A stretch of DNA of 56,476 nt, taken from the IMG/VR virus record IMGVR_UViG_3300037180_000017, positions 1-56,476 of that record; one strand, 5' to 3'. The position numbers and the translations under genes are program-made. This DNA comes from a virus. Below, one piece after another: positions 38,808 to 45,354 of this stretch (positions are counted from its first letter, which is position 1; every line of letters starts with the position of its first letter). A model generated the notes under the pieces. It made no database searches. It was not told the origin of the DNA and worked only from the letters and a program-made list of their open reading frames with translations.

Positions 38808-39079
38808 ACTTTACAAATAATAGAGCGAAGGTCGGGCACTGCCACAACAGGATTCCTGGATTGGTGAAGCGCCGACGCTCGATCAAGTCCAAGACAATCA
38901 TCAGTTTCTTTCGCACCGATCAGGACACTTCTAGTGGTCAGACAGTTACGGGGTTGCCGCGGTACTTGAAATGTGAAGATCACAACTATATCTTCGGGAT
39001 TGAGAACGTTCATAGCGCGAATATGGACCTTTGCGGCTGGTGTCCGCAATGCTCCAAAAATTCTGGAGAACCGCAATGA
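38804..39079 (+). CDS. unknown small basic protein with a cysteine cluster
   Basis: The 91-residue product starts MNFTNNRAKVGHCHNR, overlapping the upstream stop by four bases. The N-terminus is basic (LVKRRRSIKSK). CEDH and CGWCPQC in the second half may bind zinc. The final residues SKNSGEPQ are encoded by the dispersed element. Confidence 0.55.
   Translation: MNFTNNRAKVGHCHNRIPGLVKRRRSIKSKTIISFFRTDQDTSSGQTVTGLPRYLKCEDHNYIFGIENVHSANMDLCGWCPQCSKNSGEPQ
39052..39068 (+). repeat. dispersed near-palindrome, site 18 (exact core, gene end)
   Basis: The core CCAAAAATTCTGG is at 39054-39066, inside the last codons of the 91-residue gene. Its right flank GGAGAA is the ribosome binding site of the ATG at 39076. 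Confidence 0.9.
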
Positions 39080-39390
39080 CTGACGATGCTGATGACGATT
39101 ATGTGATGAAAGACCTTCGCATTACCTTGCGGGCAATATGGGGGCGTGTGTATGGGTCACGCCACAGCACGGGGCCGCTCTCACACATGCGGATGAACTC
39201 ATGGAGTGCTAATCAGATCATCACTGGATCGTGGGGGGGGCTGGGTCGTCAGTTCCGCGATCTACAGCACTTTAACAACTGGTGTTGCGAGAATCGTAAA
39301 CCAAGAATCCGTATCGAAGACGGTTTGAAAGACCGCCAGATTAGATTCTACGAGTGGTGTCAGATCAGTGAACCTTTGGAAGGAGATTAA
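39076..39390 (+). CDS. unknown small protein
   Basis: ATG at 39076 (MTDDADDDYVMKDLR) has GGAGAA from the dispersed element as ribosome binding site and gives 104 residues. It is Trp/Arg-rich (SWGGLGRQFRDLQHFNNWC). No family was recognised. It overlaps the previous gene by four bases. Confidence 0.55.
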   Translation: MTDDADDDYVMKDLRITLRAIWGRVYGSRHSTGPLSHMRMNSWSANQIITGSWGGLGRQFRDLQHFNNWCCENRKPRIRIEDGLKDRQIRFYEWCQISEPLEGD

Positions 39391-39393
39391 ACA

Positions 39394-39828
39394 ATGAACG
39401 CGCATTATCCTGGTAGTGTGAAGATGACGTTCGGAAAATATCTGGGGCTATCTCTGGAAGAAATTCTGGAGCGCGATCCCCGATATCTCGATTGGCTGAC
39501 AACGATCGACATTACTGTGCCGGTCCTGCGAGACGCGGTTATTAAGATGGCCGAGCTTCACAGCGTTGCCATCCAGGCGGCGGTAGATAGTGGTGGGAGA
39601 AGCGGCGTCGTCGCTGATGCCGTTATCCGTAAAAAGACATACAAGCTGATCTGTTGCGCTGATGGCAAAGGCTTGGGTACCTTTAGTGGTGGATTTCTAA
39701 TCGAAAAAGAACACCATAAGCAATTCAAAGTTCCATGTACTTCTCCAGAAGACGCGGTGGAGTATGCCCAATCCGTGGCCGAATCTGAATTTGCCGTTTT
39801 GGAGATTGGTCCGGGGGTTCTGGCCTGA
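39394..39828 (+). CDS. protein with N-terminal FGKYxG (DUF3820-like) domain
   Basis: The 144-residue product starts MNAHYPGSVKMTFGKYLG. MTFGKYLGLSLEEILERDPRYLDWL fits the short FGKYKG...P.YL.WL module (DUF3820 type) found alone or fused to exonuclease-like proteins. The C-terminal 90 residues are a separate alpha/beta part (RKKTYKLICCADGKGLGTF). A role in DNA metabolism is plausible. SD AAGGAG precedes ATG. Confidence 0.65.
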   Translation: MNAHYPGSVKMTFGKYLGLSLEEILERDPRYLDWLTTIDITVPVLRDAVIKMAELHSVAIQAAVDSGGRSGVVADAVIRKKTYKLICCADGKGLGTFSGGFLIEKEHHKQFKVPCTSPEDAVEYAQSVAESEFAVLEIGPGVLA

Positions 39829-39902
39829 TGCGAATGGAAGTGCTGGATATTTTGATCGCTTGTGAGCGGGGGGGGCGACTTCGTGATGAGTTTATTAAAT
39901 GA
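39828..39902 (+). CDS. very small frame, 24 residues
   Basis: ATG overlaps the previous stop (TGATG), giving MRMEVLDILIACERGG and a short end. Coupling makes translation possible, but the length gives little support. Confidence 0.35.
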   Translation: MRMEVLDILIACERGGRLRDEFIK

Positions 39903-39951
39903 GGTCACAGGGCCTTGGGGTGGCTCGCGCCACGGCTGCGCAGTGGGGTTA

Positions 39952-39968
39952 ATCCAGAATTTTTGGAA
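39952..39968 (-). repeat. dispersed near-palindrome, site 19 (exact core, before a promoter)
   Basis: The core CCAGAATTTTTGG is at 39954-39966. It is adjacent to the 24-bp palindrome that abuts the promoter at 39996. Confidence 0.9.
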
Positions 39969-39991
39969 AAAGTGTGAAATTTCACACTTTT
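39968..39991. promoter_or_regulatory. 24-bp perfect palindrome, operator candidate
   Basis: AAAAGTGTGAAA followed directly by its exact reverse complement. It ends four bases before the -35 box at 39996. GTGTGAAATTT, half of this palindrome, also occurs at about 46001-46011, 13 bases before the -35 box of another strong promoter. This suggests a shared regulator. Confidence 0.75.
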
Positions 39992-39995
39992 CCTA

Positions 39996-40025
39996 TTGAC
40001 GCTGCTGTGTCTTGTCGATTATACT
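39996..40025 (+). promoter_or_regulatory. strong promoter with leaderless start
   Basis: TTGACG (39996-40001), 18 bases, TATACT (40020-40025). Six bases later comes GTG at 40032, the start of the next frame, again implying a leaderless mRNA. Confidence 0.75.
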
Positions 40026-40031
40026 ACCAGC

Positions 40032-40664
40032 GTGCAATTCGAGAAGGTTAGCAACAAGGCTTGGATCGCTTATGATAAGGCCGACACTTACGAAATTATT
40101 CGTGGTAAACGCCGAGATGGGCATGTCTTCGCCGCCTTCAAGAACGTGCATATCATCATCGGTATTGAAAAGAGCTTTGAAGCCGCTGAACAAGTGTGCC
40201 ATGCTGAGTGCGGCGTACAATGCTGGGCCAGCAACAATTCGGAGAATGAAGAGAAAAACATGCGGGCCAAGGCGGAGCGCCAAGCAAAATCGTTCTTACC
40301 AGCCATGCGGATAATAACGCCGGGTCGTCCCAAACTGTATCGTGGTAAAAAAGACCGGAGCAAAGAAGATGATCGAAGTCAGATCAACAGCCAAGAAACT
40401 AACAGGCCCAGCGCATACAGCGAGTCACGAAGAGATTCAAGCGGCAATGCTGGGCAAGCTGCAAGCACGGAACATTCGGGGCAATCGTCAGCAGACCAAG
40501 TTAGTACAGAAAGGCCGCAGCGGAGTGCCGGCAGGTCGGCCCTTGGGAACTTCAACAGGTCTTCCGGTATATCTGGCGATCGTGTTCACGCTTCAGCAAA
40601 ACGAGAAAGCTCCGAAGAACCGGAAACTGACCGACCAGAAATTAGCGGAGTGGATGCGGTCTGA
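40032..40664 (+). CDS. unknown protein, leaderless GTG start, overprinted C-terminus
   Basis: GTG at 40032 (VQFEKVSNKAWIAYDK) lies six bases after a -10 box. The first 75 residues form a compact strand-rich domain (TYEIIRGKRRDGHVFAAFKNVHIIIG) with cysteines (VCHAECGVQCW). From about residue 113 the frame overlaps the next gene (40369-40836) in another frame. There it becomes Ser/Arg/Glu-rich and disordered, as expected of a shadow or overprinted tail. The total is 210 residues. The N-terminal domain is probably real; the extent of the C-terminus is less sure. Confidence 0.6.
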   Translation: MQFEKVSNKAWIAYDKADTYEIIRGKRRDGHVFAAFKNVHIIIGIEKSFEAAEQVCHAECGVQCWASNNSENEEKNMRAKAERQAKSFLPAMRIITPGRPKLYRGKKDRSKEDDRSQINSQETNRPSAYSESRRDSSGNAGQAASTEHSGQSSADQVSTERPQRSAGRSALGNFNRSSGISGDRVHASAKRESSEEPETDRPEISGVDAV

Positions 40665-40836
40665 GTTTCCTGGAAGAGACACAAAGTTCTGGGACGGAAT
40701 CCAGAATATGCGAACGAATTACAACATCGGGAAATACACCAAAGGAATGATCCCGAAGTTACAAAGCCATCGGTACGATAGTGGCGGCGAGTGCATCGAT
40801 CCAAAGTATAAACGCCGCAAGACAAGCAAGCATTAG
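40369..40836 (+). CDS. unknown basic protein, possible DNA-binding
   Basis: ATG at 40369 (MIEVRSTAKKLTGPA) has GGAG upstream and gives 155 residues. It is strongly basic. PAGRPLGTSTGLPVYLAIV and KLTDQKLAEWMRSEFPGRDTK, followed by MRTNYNIGKYTKGMIPK, form a conserved-looking helical segment. It overlaps the preceding gene by 296 bases in another frame and ends inside the tRNA-like 5' end. No family was recognised. Confidence 0.6.
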   Translation: MIEVRSTAKKLTGPAHTASHEEIQAAMLGKLQARNIRGNRQQTKLVQKGRSGVPAGRPLGTSTGLPVYLAIVFTLQQNEKAPKNRKLTDQKLAEWMRSEFPGRDTKFWDGIQNMRTNYNIGKYTKGMIPKLQSHRYDSGGECIDPKYKRRKTSKH

Positions 40837-40955
40837 AGTGTAGCTCAGGTGGCTAGAGCGTTCCGAACCCGGCAAGTTGCGAATCACCACGATACTCTCG
40901 TGCTGGCAAACTATCCGGGTAGGGAAGGTCAGAGGTTCAAGTCCTCTCACCCTAT
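40834..40955 (+). tRNA. tRNA-like gene with about 50-base insertion in the anticodon arm
   Basis: Acceptor TAGAGTG (40834-40840) pairs with CACCCTA (40948-40954) with one A-C mismatch. The D-arm is canonical (GCTC AGGTGGCTA GAGC, 40843-40859), and so is the T-arm (AGAGG TTCAAGT CCTCT, 40931-40947). The anticodon stem TTCC/GGAA (40861-40864 with 40923-40926) encloses about 58 bases instead of a 7-9 base loop. That insert folds further: ACCCGG/CCGGGT, then CACGA/TCGTG with a 5-base loop. No CCA is encoded. The anticodon cannot be assigned. It may be an intron-bearing, decayed or repurposed tRNA. Confidence 0.65.
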
Positions 40956-40986
40956 TTCACGTCTTACAATGTGTGAGACGAATTTA

Positions 40987-40999
40987 GCGGCTAAGCCGC
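40987..40999. promoter_or_regulatory. small palindrome upstream of the ParB-like gene
   Basis: GCGGCT A AGCCGC is perfectly symmetric. Just upstream GTCTTACA...TGTGAGAC (about 40960-40978) forms a second, nearly perfect inverted repeat. Both lie between the tRNA-like gene and ATG 41018 and could be autoregulatory sites. Confidence 0.4.
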
Positions 41000-41017
41000 A
41001 CTGCAAAGGAGAATCAA

Positions 41018-42064
41018 ATGTCTGCTGCTACAAAGATTGCTGTGGCGGTCGCCGCCTACAAGCATGTCGGGGAGTTCGACCCCAAGGATGTTATCGCCGA
41101 CGCCAAGGAAAACACCCGCAAGGTGTCCCAAGCCGACGTGGCTTCGATGATGGCAAGCATCGAGAAGCATGGTCAGCTTCAGCCCGTCAAGGTGTTCATC
41201 ACCGACAAAGGGAAGCCCAAGTTGGTGTACGGGTTTACGCGGCTCTTTGCCATCGCAAAACACAACGAGAAGAATCCGGATCACCAACTGAAGGTGCGTG
41301 CGGAGATTGTGTCAGCGCAGGAAGCCAAGGCCGCATACCAGATGTCGGTGGTCGAGAACTACCAACGGAAGAACCCAGACCCGATTGAACTGGCCGAAAA
41401 CCAGCGGGCTATGCTGGAAGACTTCGGTATGAGCGAAGAGGAAGTTGCCGGCGTCTTCGGGTGGAACGGAACCGATGGTGTTGAGCGGCTTCGTACTTCT
41501 CAAAAGCTGCTCAAGCTCCCAGCCGCCACGCGCAAATTGGTTTCGACACGGGAACTTCCGACCGTGGCCGCTTTGGAACTGATCGGTTTGTCTGAAAAGG
41601 AGCAAGTCAGCATTATTAAGAATGCGGATCGGTTGGGCACGGGTCGGATCAAAGGCGAAAGTGTCCGCAAGGCATCACGCGCCAAAAAAACCCAAAAGGG
41701 CGGTGATCCCGATAAGGCGATCCCCGTAACCCGCAGCACGATCGTCGATCTCTTTGTCAGTTTGACTGGCCCTGGCGAAGATGCTCCGGTTCGCACGCTG
41801 TTCTCGAAGCTCGAAGCATTCGCCCAAGGCAAGGTGACTCATGCCACGATGGAAAAGATGGCTCGTTCAATGGGCGGCCTGATTAAAGACCCTAAAGCCG
41901 CTCCGAAACCCGAAACGCCTGCCATCAGCGGCGATACCGGGAAAAAGAAGGTCAAGGTCGTGAAGAAAGCAGTGGCGACAAAGACGGCAGCGCCCACAGC
42001 AGCGCCGACACCCGCACCTATTGCTGATCCCGCGGAACCAGAACCCGAATTGGTGACAGCTTAA
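41018..42064 (+). CDS. ParB-like protein
   Basis: AAAGGAG precedes ATG; 348 residues. Residues 36-85 match the ParB/Spo0J N-terminal fold order (VSQADVASMMASIEKHGQLQPVKVF ... KLVYGFTRLFAIAKHN). A helix-turn-helix-like part follows (EDFGMSEEEVAGVFGWNG..GVERLRTSQKLL, about 128-165). The C-terminus is Lys/Ala/Pro/Thr-rich and disordered. ParB family proteins bind short palindromes and organise or segregate DNA; phage members can also be nucleases or transcription regulators. No ParA was found next to it. It ends at a strong terminator, so it may be expressed separately. Confidence 0.8.
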   Translation: MSAATKIAVAVAAYKHVGEFDPKDVIADAKENTRKVSQADVASMMASIEKHGQLQPVKVFITDKGKPKLVYGFTRLFAIAKHNEKNPDHQLKVRAEIVSAQEAKAAYQMSVVENYQRKNPDPIELAENQRAMLEDFGMSEEEVAGVFGWNGTDGVERLRTSQKLLKLPAATRKLVSTRELPTVAALELIGLSEKEQVSIIKNADRLGTGRIKGESVRKASRAKKTQKGGDPDKAIPVTRSTIVDLFVSLTGPGEDAPVRTLFSKLEAFAQGKVTHATMEKMARSMGGLIKDPKAAPKPETPAISGDTGKKKVKVVKKAVATKTAAPTAAPTPAPIADPAEPEPELVTA

Positions 42065-42084
42065 CGGTTCTCAACTCCCCTCCA

Positions 42085-42125
42085 GAGGGGCCGGTATTGT
42101 TCCACGCCGGTCCCTCATTTTTTTT
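42085..42125 (+). terminator. intrinsic terminator after the ParB-like gene
   Basis: GAGGGGCCGG (42085-42094) pairs with CCGGTCCCTC (42107-42116) around a 12-base loop, one G-U pair. A run of T (42118-42125) follows. This is a classical Rho-independent terminator. Confidence 0.9.
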
Positions 42126-42149
42126 GTTTAACTTTTTTCTGGAAGAGCT

Positions 42150-42503
42150 ATGATACAGACACAACCATTTGCAAGCATTGTTTCAACAGTGGTAAGTCGC
42201 AGCCGCAAGACAATCACGGTCCCGATCGCGAGAATTCTTGCGGCAATTCCTGATGATATAATTGGGAAAGGGCCATATCAGATCAGCCTACAGGTTGATC
42301 CTGAAGCCGCTGCGATTAAAATCATCCTTACCTTTCCAGAAGACCCGGGGACGGTGGCTAACATAGAAATGATAAGCCGAGGCACATGGACAGCGTCGCT
42401 CACAACTGATGCGCCGTCCGAAGGTGTTGACCGTGTAACCGGGGAACAAGTTCCGGCAGACAATCCCAACAGTGACGCCAAATACGACATCGACCATCAG
42501 TAA
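42150..42503 (+). CDS. unknown small protein
   Basis: The 117-residue product starts MIQTQPFASIVSTVVS, with CTGGAAGAG as ribosome binding site. Strand-like segments (KTITVPIARILAAIP; AAIKIILTFPED) and an acidic disordered end. No family was recognised. It follows the terminator, so it must have its own promoter or depend on read-through. Confidence 0.6.
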   Translation: MIQTQPFASIVSTVVSRSRKTITVPIARILAAIPDDIIGKGPYQISLQVDPEAAAIKIILTFPEDPGTVANIEMISRGTWTASLTTDAPSEGVDRVTGEQVPADNPNSDAKYDIDHQ

Positions 42504-42519
42504 CGGTTACAATCTGTGT

Positions 42520-42547
42520 TGACATGGATCGGTGTGTCGGCTATGGT
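42520..42547 (+). promoter_or_regulatory. sigma70-like promoter before the replication block
   Basis: TTGACA (42520-42525), 16 bases, TATGGT (42542-42547). The leader of about 75 bases to ATG 42628 contains the hairpin at 42593-42620. Confidence 0.65.
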
Positions 42548-42592
42548 GTGCTTTCTTAAACGGCACGCCGACGCCGTGGATTTCTTCACCCG

Positions 42593-42620
42593 CTCCCTGT
42601 CATCCGCCAATGACAGGGAG
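42593..42620 (+). promoter_or_regulatory. leader hairpin that contains the ribosome binding site
   Basis: CTCCCTGTCA (42593-42602) and TGACAGGGAG (42611-42620) pair perfectly around an 8-base loop. The Shine-Dalgarno GGGAG of the ATG at 42628 is the 3' end of the stem and is therefore occluded when folded. TTCTTTT follows, so the same hairpin could also act as a terminator/attenuator. Confidence 0.65.
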
Positions 42621-42627
42621 TTCTTTT

Positions 42628-43089
42628 ATGCCGGAACGTTTTACTTGTGAGGTTGTTGGGATTGTGGGTGGAGATGGGATCGACAACTATCAAGTGAAGG
42701 AACTACATCGGATTTTGGACAGGCTGACACCCAAACGAATAACGATATTTGGATTTAACTTGTCCAACGATCGATTAGTTATCATAGCTAAATCAAAGGA
42801 TGCGAAAGTGAATGTGGATACGGCTATTGAAGAGCGGCACATCCACGATAAAAGCCGAGTAACGATCTGTGTCCCTGCACACCATCCCAACACTTACTTG
42901 AATAGAAATGACAAGGATCGGAACGAAGAAGTGGCGTGGAGAGTGTGGGATGAAGGATGGAGAGAGGGACAGTTTACCGTGTTGATTTCTCCCGTCGATT
43001 ATGTTCGCACCACGTTCGATGTGTACGGTCGGAAATACAGTCGGTGGTGGTTCGACGAAAGTCTTCCGCTGCATAAGAGAACTAAGTGA
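42628..43089 (+). CDS. unknown protein under hairpin control
   Basis: ATG at 42628 (MPERFTCEVVGIVGGDG) gives 153 residues. The alternating pattern of the N-terminal half (TIFGFNLSNDRLVIIAKSKDA; RVTICVPAHHPN) suggests a Rossmann-like alpha/beta fold. The C-terminal half is Arg/Trp-rich (VWDEGWREGQFTVLISPVDYV). No motif for a specific activity is recognised. It overlaps the helicase start by four bases, so it is the first gene of the replication transcript. Confidence 0.6.
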   Translation: MPERFTCEVVGIVGGDGIDNYQVKELHRILDRLTPKRITIFGFNLSNDRLVIIAKSKDAKVNVDTAIEERHIHDKSRVTICVPAHHPNTYLNRNDKDRNEEVAWRVWDEGWREGQFTVLISPVDYVRTTFDVYGRKYSRWWFDESLPLHKRTK

Positions 43090-44495
43090 GACAGCCTAAA
43101 CCATATCAACTTCCAGCCCTAAAATATCTGCGAACGCATCGCTTAGCGTTCTTAGGAATGGAGAAACGACTTGGCAAGACCTTTTGTGCGTGTCAATGGG
43201 CCAAGTTCCATAGCGCTGCCCGCGTATTAGTGGTTGCTCCATTATCAGCTATCCCTGGATGGCTAGATGAGATCGAGGCCGACAAGGAAGACATCGCTTG
43301 GGACTTAACCAACCACACCAACCTGAAACAGTGGGTCGAAGCTGAAGGCGACTTGCCCGGGCGGTTCTTCATTACCAACCCTCAAGCGTTGTTTAGACCC
43401 TCCCGTGGAAACGATCTTGGACCTTCCCCCAGAGAGACAGCCCTGTATCCGTGGAGCGCCGTGATCTGGGATGAACTGACCACTATCTATAACGCGCAAA
43501 GTCAGATCAATAAGGTTGCCCGTTTGTGTCTGGGGGATATTCCGCTGCGGCTGGGACTTTCCGGGGAATATGCCCCTGAAACTCCGCTTAACATCTTTGA
43601 ACAAATGCGGTGGGTGTTCGGATCGTTCATGGGCTTCCAGAATTTTTGGAAGTGGCGTAACGCTAACTTTCAAGAGCTTTATTACGATTGGATTCCAAAG
43701 CCGGGCCGCAAGATCGAGATTCGCCGCGTGATTGAAGAGCGGTGTTTTATCCTTTCCAGAAAATCAGCCGGCGTCGTTAATGAGATAGCGTTTGAAAAAC
43801 GTTGCTGTAAGCTGCCGACTGAGATCCAGAGGGTGTACGATCATGCTGAGGTGTATTTTGAGATTCCACCCAACCGCAGACACGGTCTTGCTCGCACAAC
43901 TTTCACAGCTTATGTTCCAGTGCTGCGGAACTGGCTTGTTCAGATTGCTGGCGGCTACCCTAAGTGTTTTGAGCATTTATACAGCGATCACAAGCTGAAG
44001 CTGCTCTGGGAAATCATTCAAGAACATCACACCGAGCAACTTGTGGTGTCTTTCCGTCACAATCTGGAGATAGCACACGCTGCTGAGTTCTTGAAGAAAA
44101 AGCGGATTACAGCGACGATCATTCAAGGAGGGATAGATGTACCTGAAAGACGTAAACGCTGCTCAGCGTTCGCGGCAGGGCGGTTCCAGGTCATTCTAAA
44201 GCAGGCTAAGGTGCATTTTGGGATGAATCTGGCTGCTGCCGACACAATGATTCGGTACAGCATTTCCGATGAGTATAAGGATGTGTCACAAGATATGGAT
44301 AGGATTATCCACCCAGAGAAAAAGCGACCGCTGTTATACATCGATCTGGTGACGGTCAATACGGTAGATGAAGACCTCCATGCTGCCGCCACCATCGACA
44401 AACCGCTGCAAGCAAGATACTGGATGCAGAAGATTCAAACATTGGGGTTGTTGCGAGCTAAGTGCAAATTGCTAAAGGAGCAACAATGTATTTAG
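43086..44495 (+). CDS. SNF2-like DNA helicase/translocase
   Basis: The 469-residue product has Y7-Q8 (Q-like motif YQLPAL), motif I GMEKRLGKT (residues 24-32), motif Ia VLVVAPLSAIPGW, motif II WDEL (Asp129-Glu130), motif III LRLGLSGEYAP. C-terminal motifs are QLVVSFRHNLEIA, ATIIQGGIDVPERR and SQDMDRIIHPEK. This is the SF2/SNF2 layout in a compact phage form; motif III and VI deviate from consensus. It may remodel replication forks or load recombination proteins. One dispersed element lies inside the gene and is translated as FQNFWK. Confidence 0.82.
   Translation: MRQPKPYQLPALKYLRTHRLAFLGMEKRLGKTFCACQWAKFHSAARVLVVAPLSAIPGWLDEIEADKEDIAWDLTNHTNLKQWVEAEGDLPGRFFITNPQALFRPSRGNDLGPSPRETALYPWSAVIWDELTTIYNAQSQINKVARLCLGDIPLRLGLSGEYAPETPLNIFEQMRWVFGSFMGFQNFWKWRNANFQELYYDWIPKPGRKIEIRRVIEERCFILSRKSAGVVNEIAFEKRCCKLPTEIQRVYDHAEVYFEIPPNRRHGLARTTFTAYVPVLRNWLVQIAGGYPKCFEHLYSDHKLKLLWEIIQEHHTEQLVVSFRHNLEIAHAAEFLKKKRITATIIQGGIDVPERRKRCSAFAAGRFQVILKQAKVHFGMNLAAADTMIRYSISDEYKDVSQDMDRIIHPEKKRPLLYIDLVTVNTVDEDLHAAATIDKPLQARYWMQKIQTLGLLRAKCKLLKEQQCI
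43635..43651 (-). repeat. dispersed near-palindrome, site 20 (exact core, in the helicase gene)
   Basis: TTCCAGAATTTTTGGAA with core 43637-43649, read on the coding strand as FQNFWK. Confidence 0.92.
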
Positions 44496-44842
44496 AAGAC
44501 TCCGTGGTTAATTTCATCGTCCGCGGATCAGGATTAGGTATTCTGGTTGTGGTGGTTTGGTTGATCTTTAAGGGAATGCTTGTTATACGTCCACGCTCTA
44601 GATATTCTCGATCGACGTATTCTCGTGAACGAATCATCGATCTTCGTAAAGACCCAAGAACAGTTTATGACGCTGAGCGCAAACAAAGGGCGATTGAAAT
44701 AGTGGCACAGCTTGCTAGGGGTGATCCGGCGGCGTGGATACCTGGAGTTGAACAACACCGGCATCTGTGTGAAATATGCGGCTCAGATCGTGTCGGCAAA
44801 TACTGTGCGAAGTGTGGGACGCCCCATAAGGAGCTTCGATGA
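44486..44842 (+). CDS. membrane-anchored zinc-ribbon protein
   Basis: ATG at 44486 (MYLEDSVVNFIVRG) with AAAGGAG upstream gives 118 residues. One transmembrane helix (GLGILVVVVWLIFKGML, residues 17-33), then a basic helix (KQRAIEIVAQLARGD) and a C-terminal zinc ribbon CEICGSDRVGKYCAKCGT. It overlaps the helicase stop and the resolvase start by a few bases. It could tether a replication complex to the membrane; no family was recognised. Confidence 0.65.
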   Translation: MYLEDSVVNFIVRGSGLGILVVVVWLIFKGMLVIRPRSRYSRSTYSRERIIDLRKDPRTVYDAERKQRAIEIVAQLARGDPAAWIPGVEQHRHLCEICGSDRVGKYCAKCGTPHKELR

Positions 44843-45324
44843 TGTGGCCCAACACTACTGTACTTACGGTTGATCCCGGCATTCCTTTTGGATGGGCGCT
44901 CTGGTCCGAAGCCGGCAGTCTTGTAAGGTGGGGCGTCGAAAACGTTGCTGCCAATGCGAGGGACATGCCCTGGCAATACAAAAGCGAACGAATGGCTTAT
45001 GCTCTTCACATACTCCTGACAGTAAATAAAGTTCACGGCGTTTACTGTGAACTGCCGACATATATGAGCGGCCATGCGGCAGCATCAGGCGGTTCTTTGG
45101 TGAAGTTATGCTTCACGGTGGGCCGGTTCATGCAGGTTTGTAGCGATCTAGCCGTGCCGTTTCGCGGCATCGAAGTGCGCGATTGGTTGGGACAGTTGAC
45201 CGACAAGGCAATTCGCCACAGGGTTGAAACCGTCCTTCCAGAATATGCACCGGGCACGTTTAAGCCCCATTGTATTGATGCGGTGGGGATGGGGTTGCAT
45301 GTGCTGGGAAAGTGGCCTAAGTAA
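44839..45324 (+). CDS. RuvC-like Holliday junction resolvase
   Basis: The 161-residue product has TVLTVDPGIPFGWAL with Asp12, YCELPTYM with Glu71, and HCIDAVGMGLHV with Asp147, the acidic residues of an RNase H-fold resolvase. Length matches RuvC (about 170). The spacing and the IDAxG motif near the end support RuvC over other RNase H-like nucleases. It probably resolves branched replication intermediates before packaging. Confidence 0.8.
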   Translation: MMWPNTTVLTVDPGIPFGWALWSEAGSLVRWGVENVAANARDMPWQYKSERMAYALHILLTVNKVHGVYCELPTYMSGHAAASGGSLVKLCFTVGRFMQVCSDLAVPFRGIEVRDWLGQLTDKAIRHRVETVLPEYAPGTFKPHCIDAVGMGLHVLGKWPK

Positions 45325-45331
45325 CAACGGG

Positions 45332-45348
45332 CTCCAAAAATTCTAGAG
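45332..45348 (+). repeat. dispersed near-palindrome, site 21 (one mismatch)
   Basis: The core CCAAAAATTCTAG (45334-45346) differs at one base of the right arm. It lies between the resolvase stop (45324) and the GTG at 45355. Confidence 0.8.
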
Positions 45349-45354
45349 AACATA

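Noticed and set aside
40834-40955. Group I intron in the tRNA-like gene
   Set aside because: The insert is about 50 bases, far below the size of a group I core, and lacks its conserved helices.
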